A stretch of 39,074 nucleotides of DNA, taken from contig JAEEOM010000132.1 in NCBI GenBank assembly GCA_016284265.1, positions 1-39,074 of the forward strand. Reading direction: 5' to 3'. The first letter of the stretch is position 1. Every line of letters starts with the position of its first letter. The translations under genes were made by a program, and so were the position numbers. This DNA is from Bacteroidales bacterium. Lineage in GTDB: Bacteria; Bacteroidota; Bacteroidia; Bacteroidales; UBA932. Below are positions 19,401-27,064 of the stretch, in pieces. Under the pieces are notes generated by a model. That model was not told where the DNA came from, did not search any database, and saw only the letters and a list, made by a program, of their open reading frames with translations.

Positions 19401-20581
19401 CTTCTCGTGCCGTCCGGCGCGATTCTCATGAGGCCGCCGCCGTCAGTCCCGACCCAGAGCGAACCGTCCCCGGGATTGCGGGCAATGGATGAGACGCTGC
19501 CGTATTGCACGCGGGTGTACTCGAATCCGTACATCGAGCGCGGAACGACCAGTACGCCCGTCTGGAATGCGCCGATCCAGATATTGCCTTGGTTGTCCTC
19601 CATGAGGGAGTGCACTTTCCATCGGGAAATGTCCTGCGACACCGACGGAATATCGGCTCGTCTGAGTTTGTCCTTTTCCAAGTCGTAAACGCTGAGGCCA
19701 TTGGCTTCCGTTCCCACTAGGAATGCCTTTTCACCGACTCTTTGCAGGGTTTTGCTGAAGAGAAGCGAGTAGGCCTGGCATTCCCGGGCTTCCGGATCCC
19801 TGGACAGGGCCAGGGTATGGGTTGCGGCCCGGTAGATGTACAGGCCGCTCATAGTGGCGACCAGCAAATTGCCGGTGGCGGGGTCTTCTTCAAAGTCTCG
19901 GATGAAAGTTTGCGGATCCAGTGTGATTCCCTGGCTCTGCATGGTCTGGCTGTCCACCACCGAAAGGCCGCCGGTCTCGCCGGCAAGCCATACCCAGCCG
20001 CGGGAATCCTGAAAAAGCGTATAGACGAAAGGGGAGGGCAGATTCCGGTTCAGGAGTGCTCTGCGCGCCCCTTTCAGACTGTGGGTCAGCGGATCGATGA
20101 TATAAATGCCATGCTGGGATGTCGCCACCCAGAGTTCCGAGGTTCCGGTACCGGTTTTAACTTCGATGATCGAAGAGATATGCTGCGTGGAACCGGGATA
20201 GGCCGGATCCTGGAGATCGACACGCTGAAAGGAACGACTGTCGGGGTCGAAGACCTGCAGGCCCATGGAGGTGCCCGTCCAAAGCGTTCCCCGGCTGTCT
20301 TCGAATACAGTCAGGACCAAGTCGCTTGCGAGGGCGTCGGCTTTGTCCCGCCGAAAACGGAAGGTCAGGAAGTCCCGTCCGTCAAAGCGGGCCAGTCCGT
20401 TCTCGGTCGAGATCCAGACAAAGCCCCGGCTGTCCTGATAGATCTGATTCACCCGACTGTTGGGGAGGCTGTTTTCCGTCGTATAAAAGCGGGCCAGCTG
20501 GGCATTTGCCGTTAAAAACGGTAACATGCACAGCCAGATAGACAAGAGAAGATGTTTCAAAAAGGATAGTTTCGGCAACAT
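16475..20581 (-). CDS. Hybrid two-component system (HTCS) sensor/regulator: periplasmic beta-propeller sensor, histidine kinase, receiver, AraC-type HTH
   Basis: Repeated propeller motifs (DSRGFVWISTENGLARFDG, NIWIGAFQTGVLVV), Y_Y_Y-like domain, TM segment, HisKA FTNISHEIRTPLTLL, HATPase NLLSNAFKHTPDGG, receiver VVIVDDDSEIRDYLL/VVVTDLVMSGMDG, C-terminal AraC HTH VGFSTPSYFSNSFRSYFGMAPKEF. Confidence 0.97.
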   Translation of the reverse strand: MLPKLSFLKHLLLSIWLCMLPFLTANAQLARFYTTENSLPNSRVNQIYQDSRGFVWISTENGLARFDGRDFLTFRFRRDKADALASDLVLTVFEDSRGTLWTGTSMGLQVFDPDSRSFQRVDLQDPAYPGSTQHISSIIEVKTGTGTSELWVATSQHGIYIIDPLTHSLKGARRALLNRNLPSPFVYTLFQDSRGWVWLAGETGGLSVVDSQTMQSQGITLDPQTFIRDFEEDPATGNLLVATMSGLYIYRAATHTLALSRDPEARECQAYSLLFSKTLQRVGEKAFLVGTEANGLSVYDLEKDKLRRADIPSVSQDISRWKVHSLMEDNQGNIWIGAFQTGVLVVPRSMYGFEYTRVQYGSVSSIARNPGDGSLWVGTDGGGLMRIAPDGTRRVFNASNSGLTNDSVLALCFDKHGTLWIATYLDGIFSYTASGGFRHFADSQALGSPNVSCLAYDPAHDLLYAGTYGAGMSTISVPGEKVIRQVSEDINKWVSTLYIDRSGMVWMGTYNGPMCYNPSLGKMLSYNVGDAAVKARVYGFHEASDGRIWIGTGEGLSACDRITGSVTVYSEADGLSSNVIDAILESGDGKLWISTSDGLNRLDPNTGAFSNYYAYDGLQGNEFSLGAAFKDTDGRLFFGGTNGITSFYPQVVNQKTHPVPPLYFSRLTVLNEEVEFDADREDNILDKPITEASTITLPYKSNTFSLEFAVLEYTNPQRIRYACKMDHFDKNWLNLPAPTHTASYTNLPAGRYNLQVKAYFDGTPEEFSATSIAIRILPPWYLTTGAIASYFLALLALLALILYYLKRHREHLQEKEMSEIKELKLKMFTNISHEIRTPLTLLMSPLKQMREAEQDPHQKDLYNLMYRNSLRILRLVNQIMDMRKVDEGKMRLHFLETDIVYFIRDIMQSFDNMAVTRNINLSLNPAAEVMNLWIDQGNFDKIVFNLLSNAFKHTPDGGHIEIGISAPEDNRETLMPEVASLVKMTITNSGSHIDTPDLEKVFERFFQSDVLDAKMGSGVGLSLTKMLVELHHGVITAANTEDGVCFTVVMPVGNAHLTAEEMSATSHHKDLYTKRTTPEDLVRSTEDIAFSPTAEASDKIVKSRRNVVIVDDDSEIRDYLLAELRSLYNVKTFPGAQEAWADISATQPDVVVTDLVMSGMDGMELCRKIRHNPVTNHIPVIILTSSTDESSHLESIDSGADRFLSKPLSIDLLRSSIAQVISSRDTLRGKYSGGAKYDYDEVKVASAGTSLKDRVMEVVKRNLDNPEFGVDDLSREVGMSRVHLNRKLKETLGISPSSFIKSTRMKQAAYLLVHDKVNISEVAYRVGFSTPSYFSNSFRSYFGMAPKEFVAKYSDVTDRETLDKLFEV

Positions 20582-20584
20582 GTT

Positions 20585-20593
20585 ACAAATCTA
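20585..20593 (-). promoter_or_regulatory. Bacteroidetes -7-type box TAGATTTGT, 3 nt before the HTCS ATG
   Basis: Minus strand TATATAGATTTGTAACATG matches the TAnnTTTG consensus of Bacteroidetes primary-sigma promoters. Confidence 0.5.
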
Positions 20594-20620
20594 TATAAAA
20601 AAATTGAAACATCTTACAAG

Positions 20621-20650
20621 AAAAGAGGCTGGTCGTTCCGGCCAGCCTCC
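20621..20650 (-). terminator. Rho-independent terminator-like hairpin after the xusE-like gene
   Basis: Minus strand GAGGCTGG-N9-CCAGCCTC followed by TTTTCTTG; 8-bp stem. Confidence 0.8.
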
Positions 20651-20670
20651 TTACTAGAAAGGGTTTAGGT

Positions 20671-22563
20671 CTATTTGTAATAGAAGAGTTTCAGTGGCGT
20701 GTATCCACTGCCGGTGAAGAGCAGGTGCTGGGCATCCAGCAGGTCGAGAATCGGGTCGCCCTCGAAATTGAGTTCGATGGTGAACGTTCCGTCGCCGTTG
20801 TCGCCGATCCGGTCGTTGCCGGTGGAGATGTCCTCGCCGGTCCAGGTGGTGCTCCACCAGCCGGTGGTGATGCGCATCTGCACCCAGTCGCTGCCTTTGG
20901 CCGTGAGGTAGAAGGTGCCGTTCTTGATGACCTCCCAGACATCTGCCGGGAACGTGGCGAGGCACTCGTTGTTGGTGTCGTTGCCGTCGAGGCCGAAGCG
21001 GTAAACGCCGTTCCAGTTCACTTCGCCAGCCGATCCGTCGCCTTGCCAGAAGACCACTTCCTTAGCGCCGCCACCCTCTTCGACCCAGACCTCTTCTTCG
21101 AAGTAGAGTTCCAGCGGGGTATACCGGTCACCGGTGAAGAGTAGATGCTGCTGGTCCAGGAGATCGAGAAGCGCCTGGTCTTCGCTCAGGTTGACCGTGA
21201 GGGTAAAGGTACCGTCACCATTGTCCTTCAGGCGTTCATTTCCGGCAAAGATGTCTTCGCCCGTCCAGGTGGTGCTCCACCAGCCGGTGGTGACGCGGAT
21301 CTGCGGATCCGTGGATTCAAGCAGCAGATAGAAGGTTTCGCTCTTGAGTTTGTCCCAGATATCCTGGGCGAACGTGGCGATACATTCGTTGTTGGAGTCG
21401 TTGCCGTCGAGGCCGAAGCGGTACTGTCCGGACCAGCTCACGGCTCCGGCTGAACCGTCGCCCTTCCAGAGGGATGTCTTGACGGTCTCCCAGTGTCCTC
21501 CGCCATCGACCCATTCTTGTTCCTCGAAGTAGAGTTCCAGCGGGGTGTATCCGCTGCCGGTCAGGAGCAGATGCTGGTCATCCAGCATGTCGAGAATCGG
21601 ATCACCTTCGAAGTTGATGGCGATGTAGTAGGTTCCGTCACCGTTGTCAATGATCCGTTCGTTGCCGGTCATGATGTCCTCACCTGTCCAGGTCGTGCTC
21701 CACCAGCCGGTAGTGATGCGCATCTGCACCCAGTCGCTACCCTGTGCCAGCATGTAGAACGTGCCGGTCTTGATCTTGTCCCAGACGTCTGCCGGGAATG
21801 TGGCGAGGCACTCGTTGTTGCCGTCATGGCCGTCAAGGCCGAAGCGGTAGACACCGTCCCAGTTGGCTGCACCGTGCGAACCGTCATTCTTCCAGATAGT
21901 CGTCTTGACAGTCTCCCAATGTCCGCCTTCCGACGCCGGTGTGTAAGACAGTTCCGGCATCTCGAACACTTTTCCGTCGAAGGTAAATACTTTCCCGACA
22001 AAGGTCCCTTCATAGACTTTCTTCGGGATGTAGATGATTACGGAGCTGGTGCCCTTGCGGTAGAAACTGGCGTCAGTGATGAGACTCGGATTGCCGTCGG
22101 CATCCAGCAGTTCAACGCCGCTGATGAACTCCAGGTCCTTGCCGTAGATGGTCAGCTGTTCGCCGCCCTGGATGCTTTCGCCTGCCTGTTTGGAATAGCC
22201 CGAAATCTCGGTTTTGCCCAATGTCATCGGAAGCCTGGACTCCGCCTGGTCATCGGCTGTGCGGAGGATCAGCTTGCCGCCTCCGGCCGAGAAGCCGGCG
22301 GGAGCCGTGACCCGGATCATGTCGTCGCTGACCAGCTTGAAACTGGTGACCGTGACGTTGTCGGGAAAGACAATCTCCTTGACATTTGAGAAACCGGAAC
22401 CATTGATGGTCATCTGGACCCCGGGGACCACCTTGGTCGGGAAAAACACCTTGATGTTCAGCCCGAGGTCTTCCGGAGCATCTATGTTTTCAATACATGC
22501 CGATACGCTGCCCAACAGGGCGAAGGTCAGCAATACGCAGAAATAGTTAAAGAGCTTCTTCAT
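20671..22563 (-). CDS. Surface glycan-binding lipoprotein (XusE/SusE-position) with IPT/TIG-like N-terminal region and three tandem Trp-rich domains
   Basis: Lipobox-like VSAC; TIG-like GVQMTINGSGFSNVKEIVF; three copies of W..DGS.GA..W.G.YRFGLDG.D.NNEC.ATF...TTGWWSTTWTGEDI...NGDGT...QHLL.TG..YTPL.L. Follows susC-D-C-D. Confidence 0.9.
   Translation of the reverse strand: MKKLFNYFCVLLTFALLGSVSACIENIDAPEDLGLNIKVFFPTKVVPGVQMTINGSGFSNVKEIVFPDNVTVTSFKLVSDDMIRVTAPAGFSAGGGKLILRTADDQAESRLPMTLGKTEISGYSKQAGESIQGGEQLTIYGKDLEFISGVELLDADGNPSLITDASFYRKGTSSVIIYIPKKVYEGTFVGKVFTFDGKVFEMPELSYTPASEGGHWETVKTTIWKNDGSHGAANWDGVYRFGLDGHDGNNECLATFPADVWDKIKTGTFYMLAQGSDWVQMRITTGWWSTTWTGEDIMTGNERIIDNGDGTYYIAINFEGDPILDMLDDQHLLLTGSGYTPLELYFEEQEWVDGGGHWETVKTSLWKGDGSAGAVSWSGQYRFGLDGNDSNNECIATFAQDIWDKLKSETFYLLLESTDPQIRVTTGWWSTTWTGEDIFAGNERLKDNGDGTFTLTVNLSEDQALLDLLDQQHLLFTGDRYTPLELYFEEEVWVEEGGGAKEVVFWQGDGSAGEVNWNGVYRFGLDGNDTNNECLATFPADVWEVIKNGTFYLTAKGSDWVQMRITTGWWSTTWTGEDISTGNDRIGDNGDGTFTIELNFEGDPILDLLDAQHLLFTGSGYTPLKLFYYK
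20674..21924 (-). repeat. Three tandem ~135-aa coding repeats within the XusE-like lipoprotein
   Basis: Alignment by eye of aa ~217-351, ~358-492 and ~501-633 of the ORF as given; invariant TTGWWSTTWTGEDI core. Confidence 0.9.
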
Positions 22564-22565
22564 GA

Positions 22566-24245
22566 TTACCATCCTTGATTTTGCGTGAGGTTGGGGTTCT
22601 TCTTCAATTCAGTCTGCGGGATGGGGTAGAAGTAGTACTTGTCATCCCACTGGCGGTTGACGGTGGTCCGGGTGAGCAGCAGGGCGCTGTTGATGGTCGC
22701 CACCTGGACCGTCTTGAAATATTGCGGACCTTTCTTCCAGCGGCGGACATCCCAGAAGCGATGGTTCTCGAAGGCGAGCTCCACCAGGCGCTCCCGCTCG
22801 TAGCGTTCAATCCAGGCTTCACCGTCTTCGGTAAACTTCGGCATCTGGATGTCGGCACGGTTGCGCAGTTTGTTGATGGCTTCGTTCGCGGTCATGCCAT
22901 AGGTGGCGTCGTTGGCGCTGCCCGTGGCGTGGAACACGGCCTCGGCGTAGTCCAGGTAGAATTCGCCCAGCCGGAAGATGATCCAGGTATGCCGGCGTCG
23001 GGTCTGGTTGTCAGCCGTGGTGACGCAGGAGCCGTCCACATATTTGCGGAGATAATAACCGGTCGGCGTGGCACCGTATTTCGGGGCAGCGTTGAAGCCC
23101 CCGACGAAAGTCTCCATGGCTTTCTGTTGGGCACCGTTGCTGGGCCACAGGTCGCCATTCTTGACCACGGTGAGAGCAAAACGCGGATCCAGGCCCTCAT
23201 AAGGGTCCACCTCATAGAGGTTGATGTTACCCGGGTAGCGCTGGGCGAAGGTCTGGCCGTTGTCCTGATATTCGTACTGGTCCACGAAACTTTGGGTAGG
23301 ACAGTTGCCGGAGGAACCGTTCTCGACGCCGACCGGGTAGTTTGCCATCTCGAAGGAGTTGCTTTCGCCCCGTCCGAGACCGAAGATCAGTTCCGGATTG
23401 AAGAAGGCATCGTGGCCCCAGAGGGAACCGTAAGCACTGAGTTTCAGTCCCCAGATGTCGGCATTGTCGAGGATGAATTTGCAGGCCTCGGCAGCCTTTT
23501 CCCATTTGGTCCTGTCGTTGGAGGGATTGAACAGCGGAGAAGCCGCATAGAGCAGGGTGCGTGCCTTCAGCGCATAAGCCGCGATACGCGTGGCCCGGCC
23601 GATTTCAGCCCCCACTTCCGTGACATAGGACACCGGCAGATAAGGTGCCACGGCGTCAAGTTCGTCCACGATGAATTGCACGATTTCATCGGCAGGCGTA
23701 CGCTTGATGTTGTTGGCCTGCGCATTGGTGAGGGTGGTCGTTACGAGCGGGACGTCGCCGTATGTCCGCAACAGTTCAAAGTAGAAATAGGCCCGCAGGA
23801 AACGAAGTTCATACGGGAACAGTTCCATCTGTTGGATCCAGTTCTGATAACTGGAGTTGTACTGCCAGTCCGAGATGTCTGCCTGGTCGATTTTCTCCAG
23901 ATACATGCAGACCTCGGCGATGGCCGTGTACGACTTGTTCCAGGTACTGGCATAGGGGTTGGCCGCACTCCAGCCACCGTTGATATAGTTGTTTACCGCG
24001 CCGGTCTCGAGCGCATACTGGGCCTCGTCGGTCGCCCCGGCCAGGAAGTAGGCGCTGTTGGACTCGAACTCATTGTTGTAGAGCTGCGCGTAAACGTCAA
24101 ATACCATGTTCTTGATACCGTTCTCAAAGTATTCATAAGTCCATGCCTCGTCACGCGTGTTTACCTCCGTATAGTTGAGGTCGGCACACGAGGCCGGAAT
24201 GACACAGGCGAGAAGGAATAAGCAGATTTTATCGAGTCGTTTCAT
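22566..24245 (-). CDS. RagB/SusD-family lipoprotein (XusD-like)
   Basis: MKRLDKICLFLLACVIPASCADLNYTEVNTRDE..., SusD TPR pattern RFLRAYFYFELLRTYGDVPLV, C-terminal ERERLVELAFENHRFWDVRRWKKG. Confidence 0.95.
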   Translation of the reverse strand: MKRLDKICLFLLACVIPASCADLNYTEVNTRDEAWTYEYFENGIKNMVFDVYAQLYNNEFESNSAYFLAGATDEAQYALETGAVNNYINGGWSAANPYASTWNKSYTAIAEVCMYLEKIDQADISDWQYNSSYQNWIQQMELFPYELRFLRAYFYFELLRTYGDVPLVTTTLTNAQANNIKRTPADEIVQFIVDELDAVAPYLPVSYVTEVGAEIGRATRIAAYALKARTLLYAASPLFNPSNDRTKWEKAAEACKFILDNADIWGLKLSAYGSLWGHDAFFNPELIFGLGRGESNSFEMANYPVGVENGSSGNCPTQSFVDQYEYQDNGQTFAQRYPGNINLYEVDPYEGLDPRFALTVVKNGDLWPSNGAQQKAMETFVGGFNAAPKYGATPTGYYLRKYVDGSCVTTADNQTRRRHTWIIFRLGEFYLDYAEAVFHATGSANDATYGMTANEAINKLRNRADIQMPKFTEDGEAWIERYERERLVELAFENHRFWDVRRWKKGPQYFKTVQVATINSALLLTRTTVNRQWDDKYYFYPIPQTELKKNPNLTQNQGW

Positions 24246-24263
24246 AATTCTATCTTTTGGGAA

Positions 24264-27044
24264 TCAGAATACAAAGGAAAGGCCCATCGTCACGGCTTTC
24301 ATGACTGGATAGCCGGTGTTGAGGTTCTCTGCGTCCATAGCCGGAATATTGCTGAAGGACAGCAGATTCTGACCCTGGACAAAGACCTTGGCATCGTTGA
24401 GCTTGATGTGACGGAGCAGCGAGGCGGGAAGCCGGTAGTAAAGCTCACAGTCACGCAGCTTGAACCAGTTGATGTTGCGGTACCAGATGGTGGAGTTCTG
24501 GGCATTGTTGGCCACGTTGGTGGTGGACAGGCGCGGATACAGGGCGTTGGCGCCCATGGCATCGAAGCAGTGGGTGTAGTACTCCTGAGACAGGTTGCGG
24601 TTGTCCGAGAGCGCGCCCCAGACACCGTCGACATACAGAAGGTTCTTGATCTGGCCCGCTGCCCCCTGGAAGGTGGCATTGATGCCGAATCCTTTGTATT
24701 CCATGCCCAGGCTGAATCCGTAGTTCAGGGCCGGGAAGGCACTGCCATAGTCCATCGCCACGTAGTCATTCTCGTTGATGACGCCGTCGTCATTGATATC
24801 CTGATACTTGATGTCACCCACTTTCACCTGGCCGAATTCCTGGAGCGGACTGTTGGCAATCTCGTCCTGCGTCTGGAAGAAGCCGATGGCGCGGAGTCCG
24901 CGCTCGGCATCGGCCGGACCTCCGATGACGGAGAGGTTCGGGTAGGCAGGGCTTTCAATCCATTCCAGGATCTGGCTCTTCACAGCCGAAGCATTGGCGG
25001 CGAAGTTCAGGTTGAATCCGCCGGCGAACGTCTTCGCGAAACGAAGACCTGCTTCCACGCCGTAGCTTGCCACGCAGCCCTTGTCATCGTAGGATGACTG
25101 GATACCCACCACGGCCGAATTCAGCGAGGCCGCGCTGACCAGGATGTTGCGTCGCTGCTGATAGAAAGCGTCGACTGTGAAGTCCAGGCAGTCGCCAAAC
25201 CGGAGGTCGGTTCCGAAATTGGCCTTGTAGGCAGCTTCCTGCCGGAAATCGGAAGTCGGGAACTGGCTGAGGAAGGCTCCCCAGGTACCGTTGAAGCTGG
25301 ATCCGTACCAGAACTGTCCGTGAGACGCGTCCCAGGCGGGCAGCCACAAGCCGGCTTCGGGAACATAATCGGTATGCTGGATACCGCCTGACAGGCGGAC
25401 TTTGCCGTACGTCAACGCGCTGCCCGGATTGTTGGCGAAGATCCATCCGAGACCCAGCGTAGGCGAGAAGGCCCACTTGGCCGGGTAGGAACGGTTGGAA
25501 CCGTTGGCAGCCAGGACCAGGTCGGCCACGAACTGGTCAGCGTGGTCGTAATGCAGGGCCAGATTCCAGTTGGCGCGGTGCCAGGTGTTGTTCCGGCCGT
25601 CGCGGATTTCACTTTTCATATTGTAATTGGCATTCGCGGCGAAGTGGTCGCCATTGCCGAACTGGGTGGCATACTTGAAACCGGCGTTGACGGTTCCGAT
25701 ACGCCACTGGAAGTCGACCCAGTTGTTGAAAACCAACTTGTCTTCCACTGTACCCATGACCACTTCCGAGATGTTGTTGCCCGTGTAGTAGTTCCAGCCG
25801 TACTGGTAACCCTTCGTCCGGTTCTCGATGGTGTTGGAAGCGTTGTCATAGGAACCGCCGACATAAAACTTCAGGCCTTCGAGCAAGAAGTCCAGATCTT
25901 GTTCCAGGGTCATATCGGCCCAGATCTGGCGCTGGTGGCTCTTGGTGAAGCCCGTGCCCGTTGCCTTGGCGATCAGGTTGAAGTCGCCATACGTCTGACT
26001 GCCGCCCCAGACGCCGCCCAGGGTCTTGATGGGGAACGCCAGTGCTGGTACCTTGTAGAGATGCCACCAGGCGTCATTGGAGTTCACGTTGGGGACCCCG
26101 TTGGTCTCCATGAAGATAGCCAGGATGTTCGTCTTGACCCGGGTGGTCTTGGTGACTTGGAAATCCACGTTGGTGCGGATGTTCGCCTTGGAATATTTCA
26201 GCTGCGAATTCCAGGCACCCTGGTTGGGATTCTTGTAGAGTCCGCGGGCGTCTGTGTAGTCCAGCAGGGTGTAGTATTCTACTTTGTCGCCGCCACCGTA
26301 CATGGAGACGAATGCGTTCGTCTCGTTGGCGGTATTCTTGAATACTTCATCCTTCCAGTTGACGTTGGGATAGACGAAGGGATCGCTGCCGTCCTTGAAT
26401 TTCTGCAGTTCGGCTTCGGTGTAGGCGGGGCTGATGCCGTCATTCATCCGGGCGATGTTCAGTGCCTGGGCATAGTCATAGGCACTCACCATATCGGCCA
26501 TCCGGGGATCGAACTGGATCTTGCGCGAGGCGCCGGCTTTGAAATGGAACCCGCTGTCGGCCTGGCCGCGTTTGGTTTTGACAAGGAGTACACCATTGAC
26601 ACCTTCGTGTCCGTACAGGGCCACGGCGGCGGCGTCGCGGAGGACGGTCACACTTTCCACCTCTTCGACCGGAATCCGGTCAATGGGGCGTTCAATGCCG
26701 TCGACGAGGATGAGGATGTCGGTCTCACCGGTCGTTTGGACGCCACGGATATTGAACGTCGCGCCCCGGTTCTCTTCGCCCTTGAAGCCGGTGTTCTGCA
26801 AAGCGGTCAGGCCAGGCAGTTTTCCGTAGAGGGCATCGGCAAGACTGATCGCTGAGGTACGGCTGAGTTCTTCGGCGGTAATGGTGTAGGCAGCCGCCGT
26901 AGTCAGAAACTCCGAGTTCTCGACGCCATAGCCCAAATCCACCTTCTGTGACTTCTTGTCACTGAGCTGCACTTGCGCATTGGAGGCCATCGGAAGAGCA
27001 CAGAACCCCAACAAGCTGCATATAAGTATATTGCGTAATTTCAT
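24264..27044 (-). CDS. SusC-family TonB-dependent transporter lacking the N-terminal carboxypeptidase-like domain (XusC-like)
   Basis: MKLRNILICSLLGFCALPMASNAQVQLSDKKSQKVDLGYGVENSEF..., plug motifs ISLADALYGKLPGLTAL, FNIRGVQT, ILVDGIERP, EVESVTVLRDAAAVALYGHEGVNGVLLVKTKRG. Confidence 0.94.
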   Translation of the reverse strand: MKLRNILICSLLGFCALPMASNAQVQLSDKKSQKVDLGYGVENSEFLTTAAAYTITAEELSRTSAISLADALYGKLPGLTALQNTGFKGEENRGATFNIRGVQTTGETDILILVDGIERPIDRIPVEEVESVTVLRDAAAVALYGHEGVNGVLLVKTKRGQADSGFHFKAGASRKIQFDPRMADMVSAYDYAQALNIARMNDGISPAYTEAELQKFKDGSDPFVYPNVNWKDEVFKNTANETNAFVSMYGGGDKVEYYTLLDYTDARGLYKNPNQGAWNSQLKYSKANIRTNVDFQVTKTTRVKTNILAIFMETNGVPNVNSNDAWWHLYKVPALAFPIKTLGGVWGGSQTYGDFNLIAKATGTGFTKSHQRQIWADMTLEQDLDFLLEGLKFYVGGSYDNASNTIENRTKGYQYGWNYYTGNNISEVVMGTVEDKLVFNNWVDFQWRIGTVNAGFKYATQFGNGDHFAANANYNMKSEIRDGRNNTWHRANWNLALHYDHADQFVADLVLAANGSNRSYPAKWAFSPTLGLGWIFANNPGSALTYGKVRLSGGIQHTDYVPEAGLWLPAWDASHGQFWYGSSFNGTWGAFLSQFPTSDFRQEAAYKANFGTDLRFGDCLDFTVDAFYQQRRNILVSAASLNSAVVGIQSSYDDKGCVASYGVEAGLRFAKTFAGGFNLNFAANASAVKSQILEWIESPAYPNLSVIGGPADAERGLRAIGFFQTQDEIANSPLQEFGQVKVGDIKYQDINDDGVINENDYVAMDYGSAFPALNYGFSLGMEYKGFGINATFQGAAGQIKNLLYVDGVWGALSDNRNLSQEYYTHCFDAMGANALYPRLSTTNVANNAQNSTIWYRNINWFKLRDCELYYRLPASLLRHIKLNDAKVFVQGQNLLSFSNIPAMDAENLNTGYPVMKAVTMGLSFVF

Positions 27045-27064
27045 AATCGTGCTGTTTCTTTTGA

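Noticed and set aside
20674-21924. Tandem DNA repeat considered as a non-coding/satellite or CRISPR-like array
   Set aside because: The period is in frame, conserved at protein level and inside a lipoprotein ORF, so it is a coding domain repeat.
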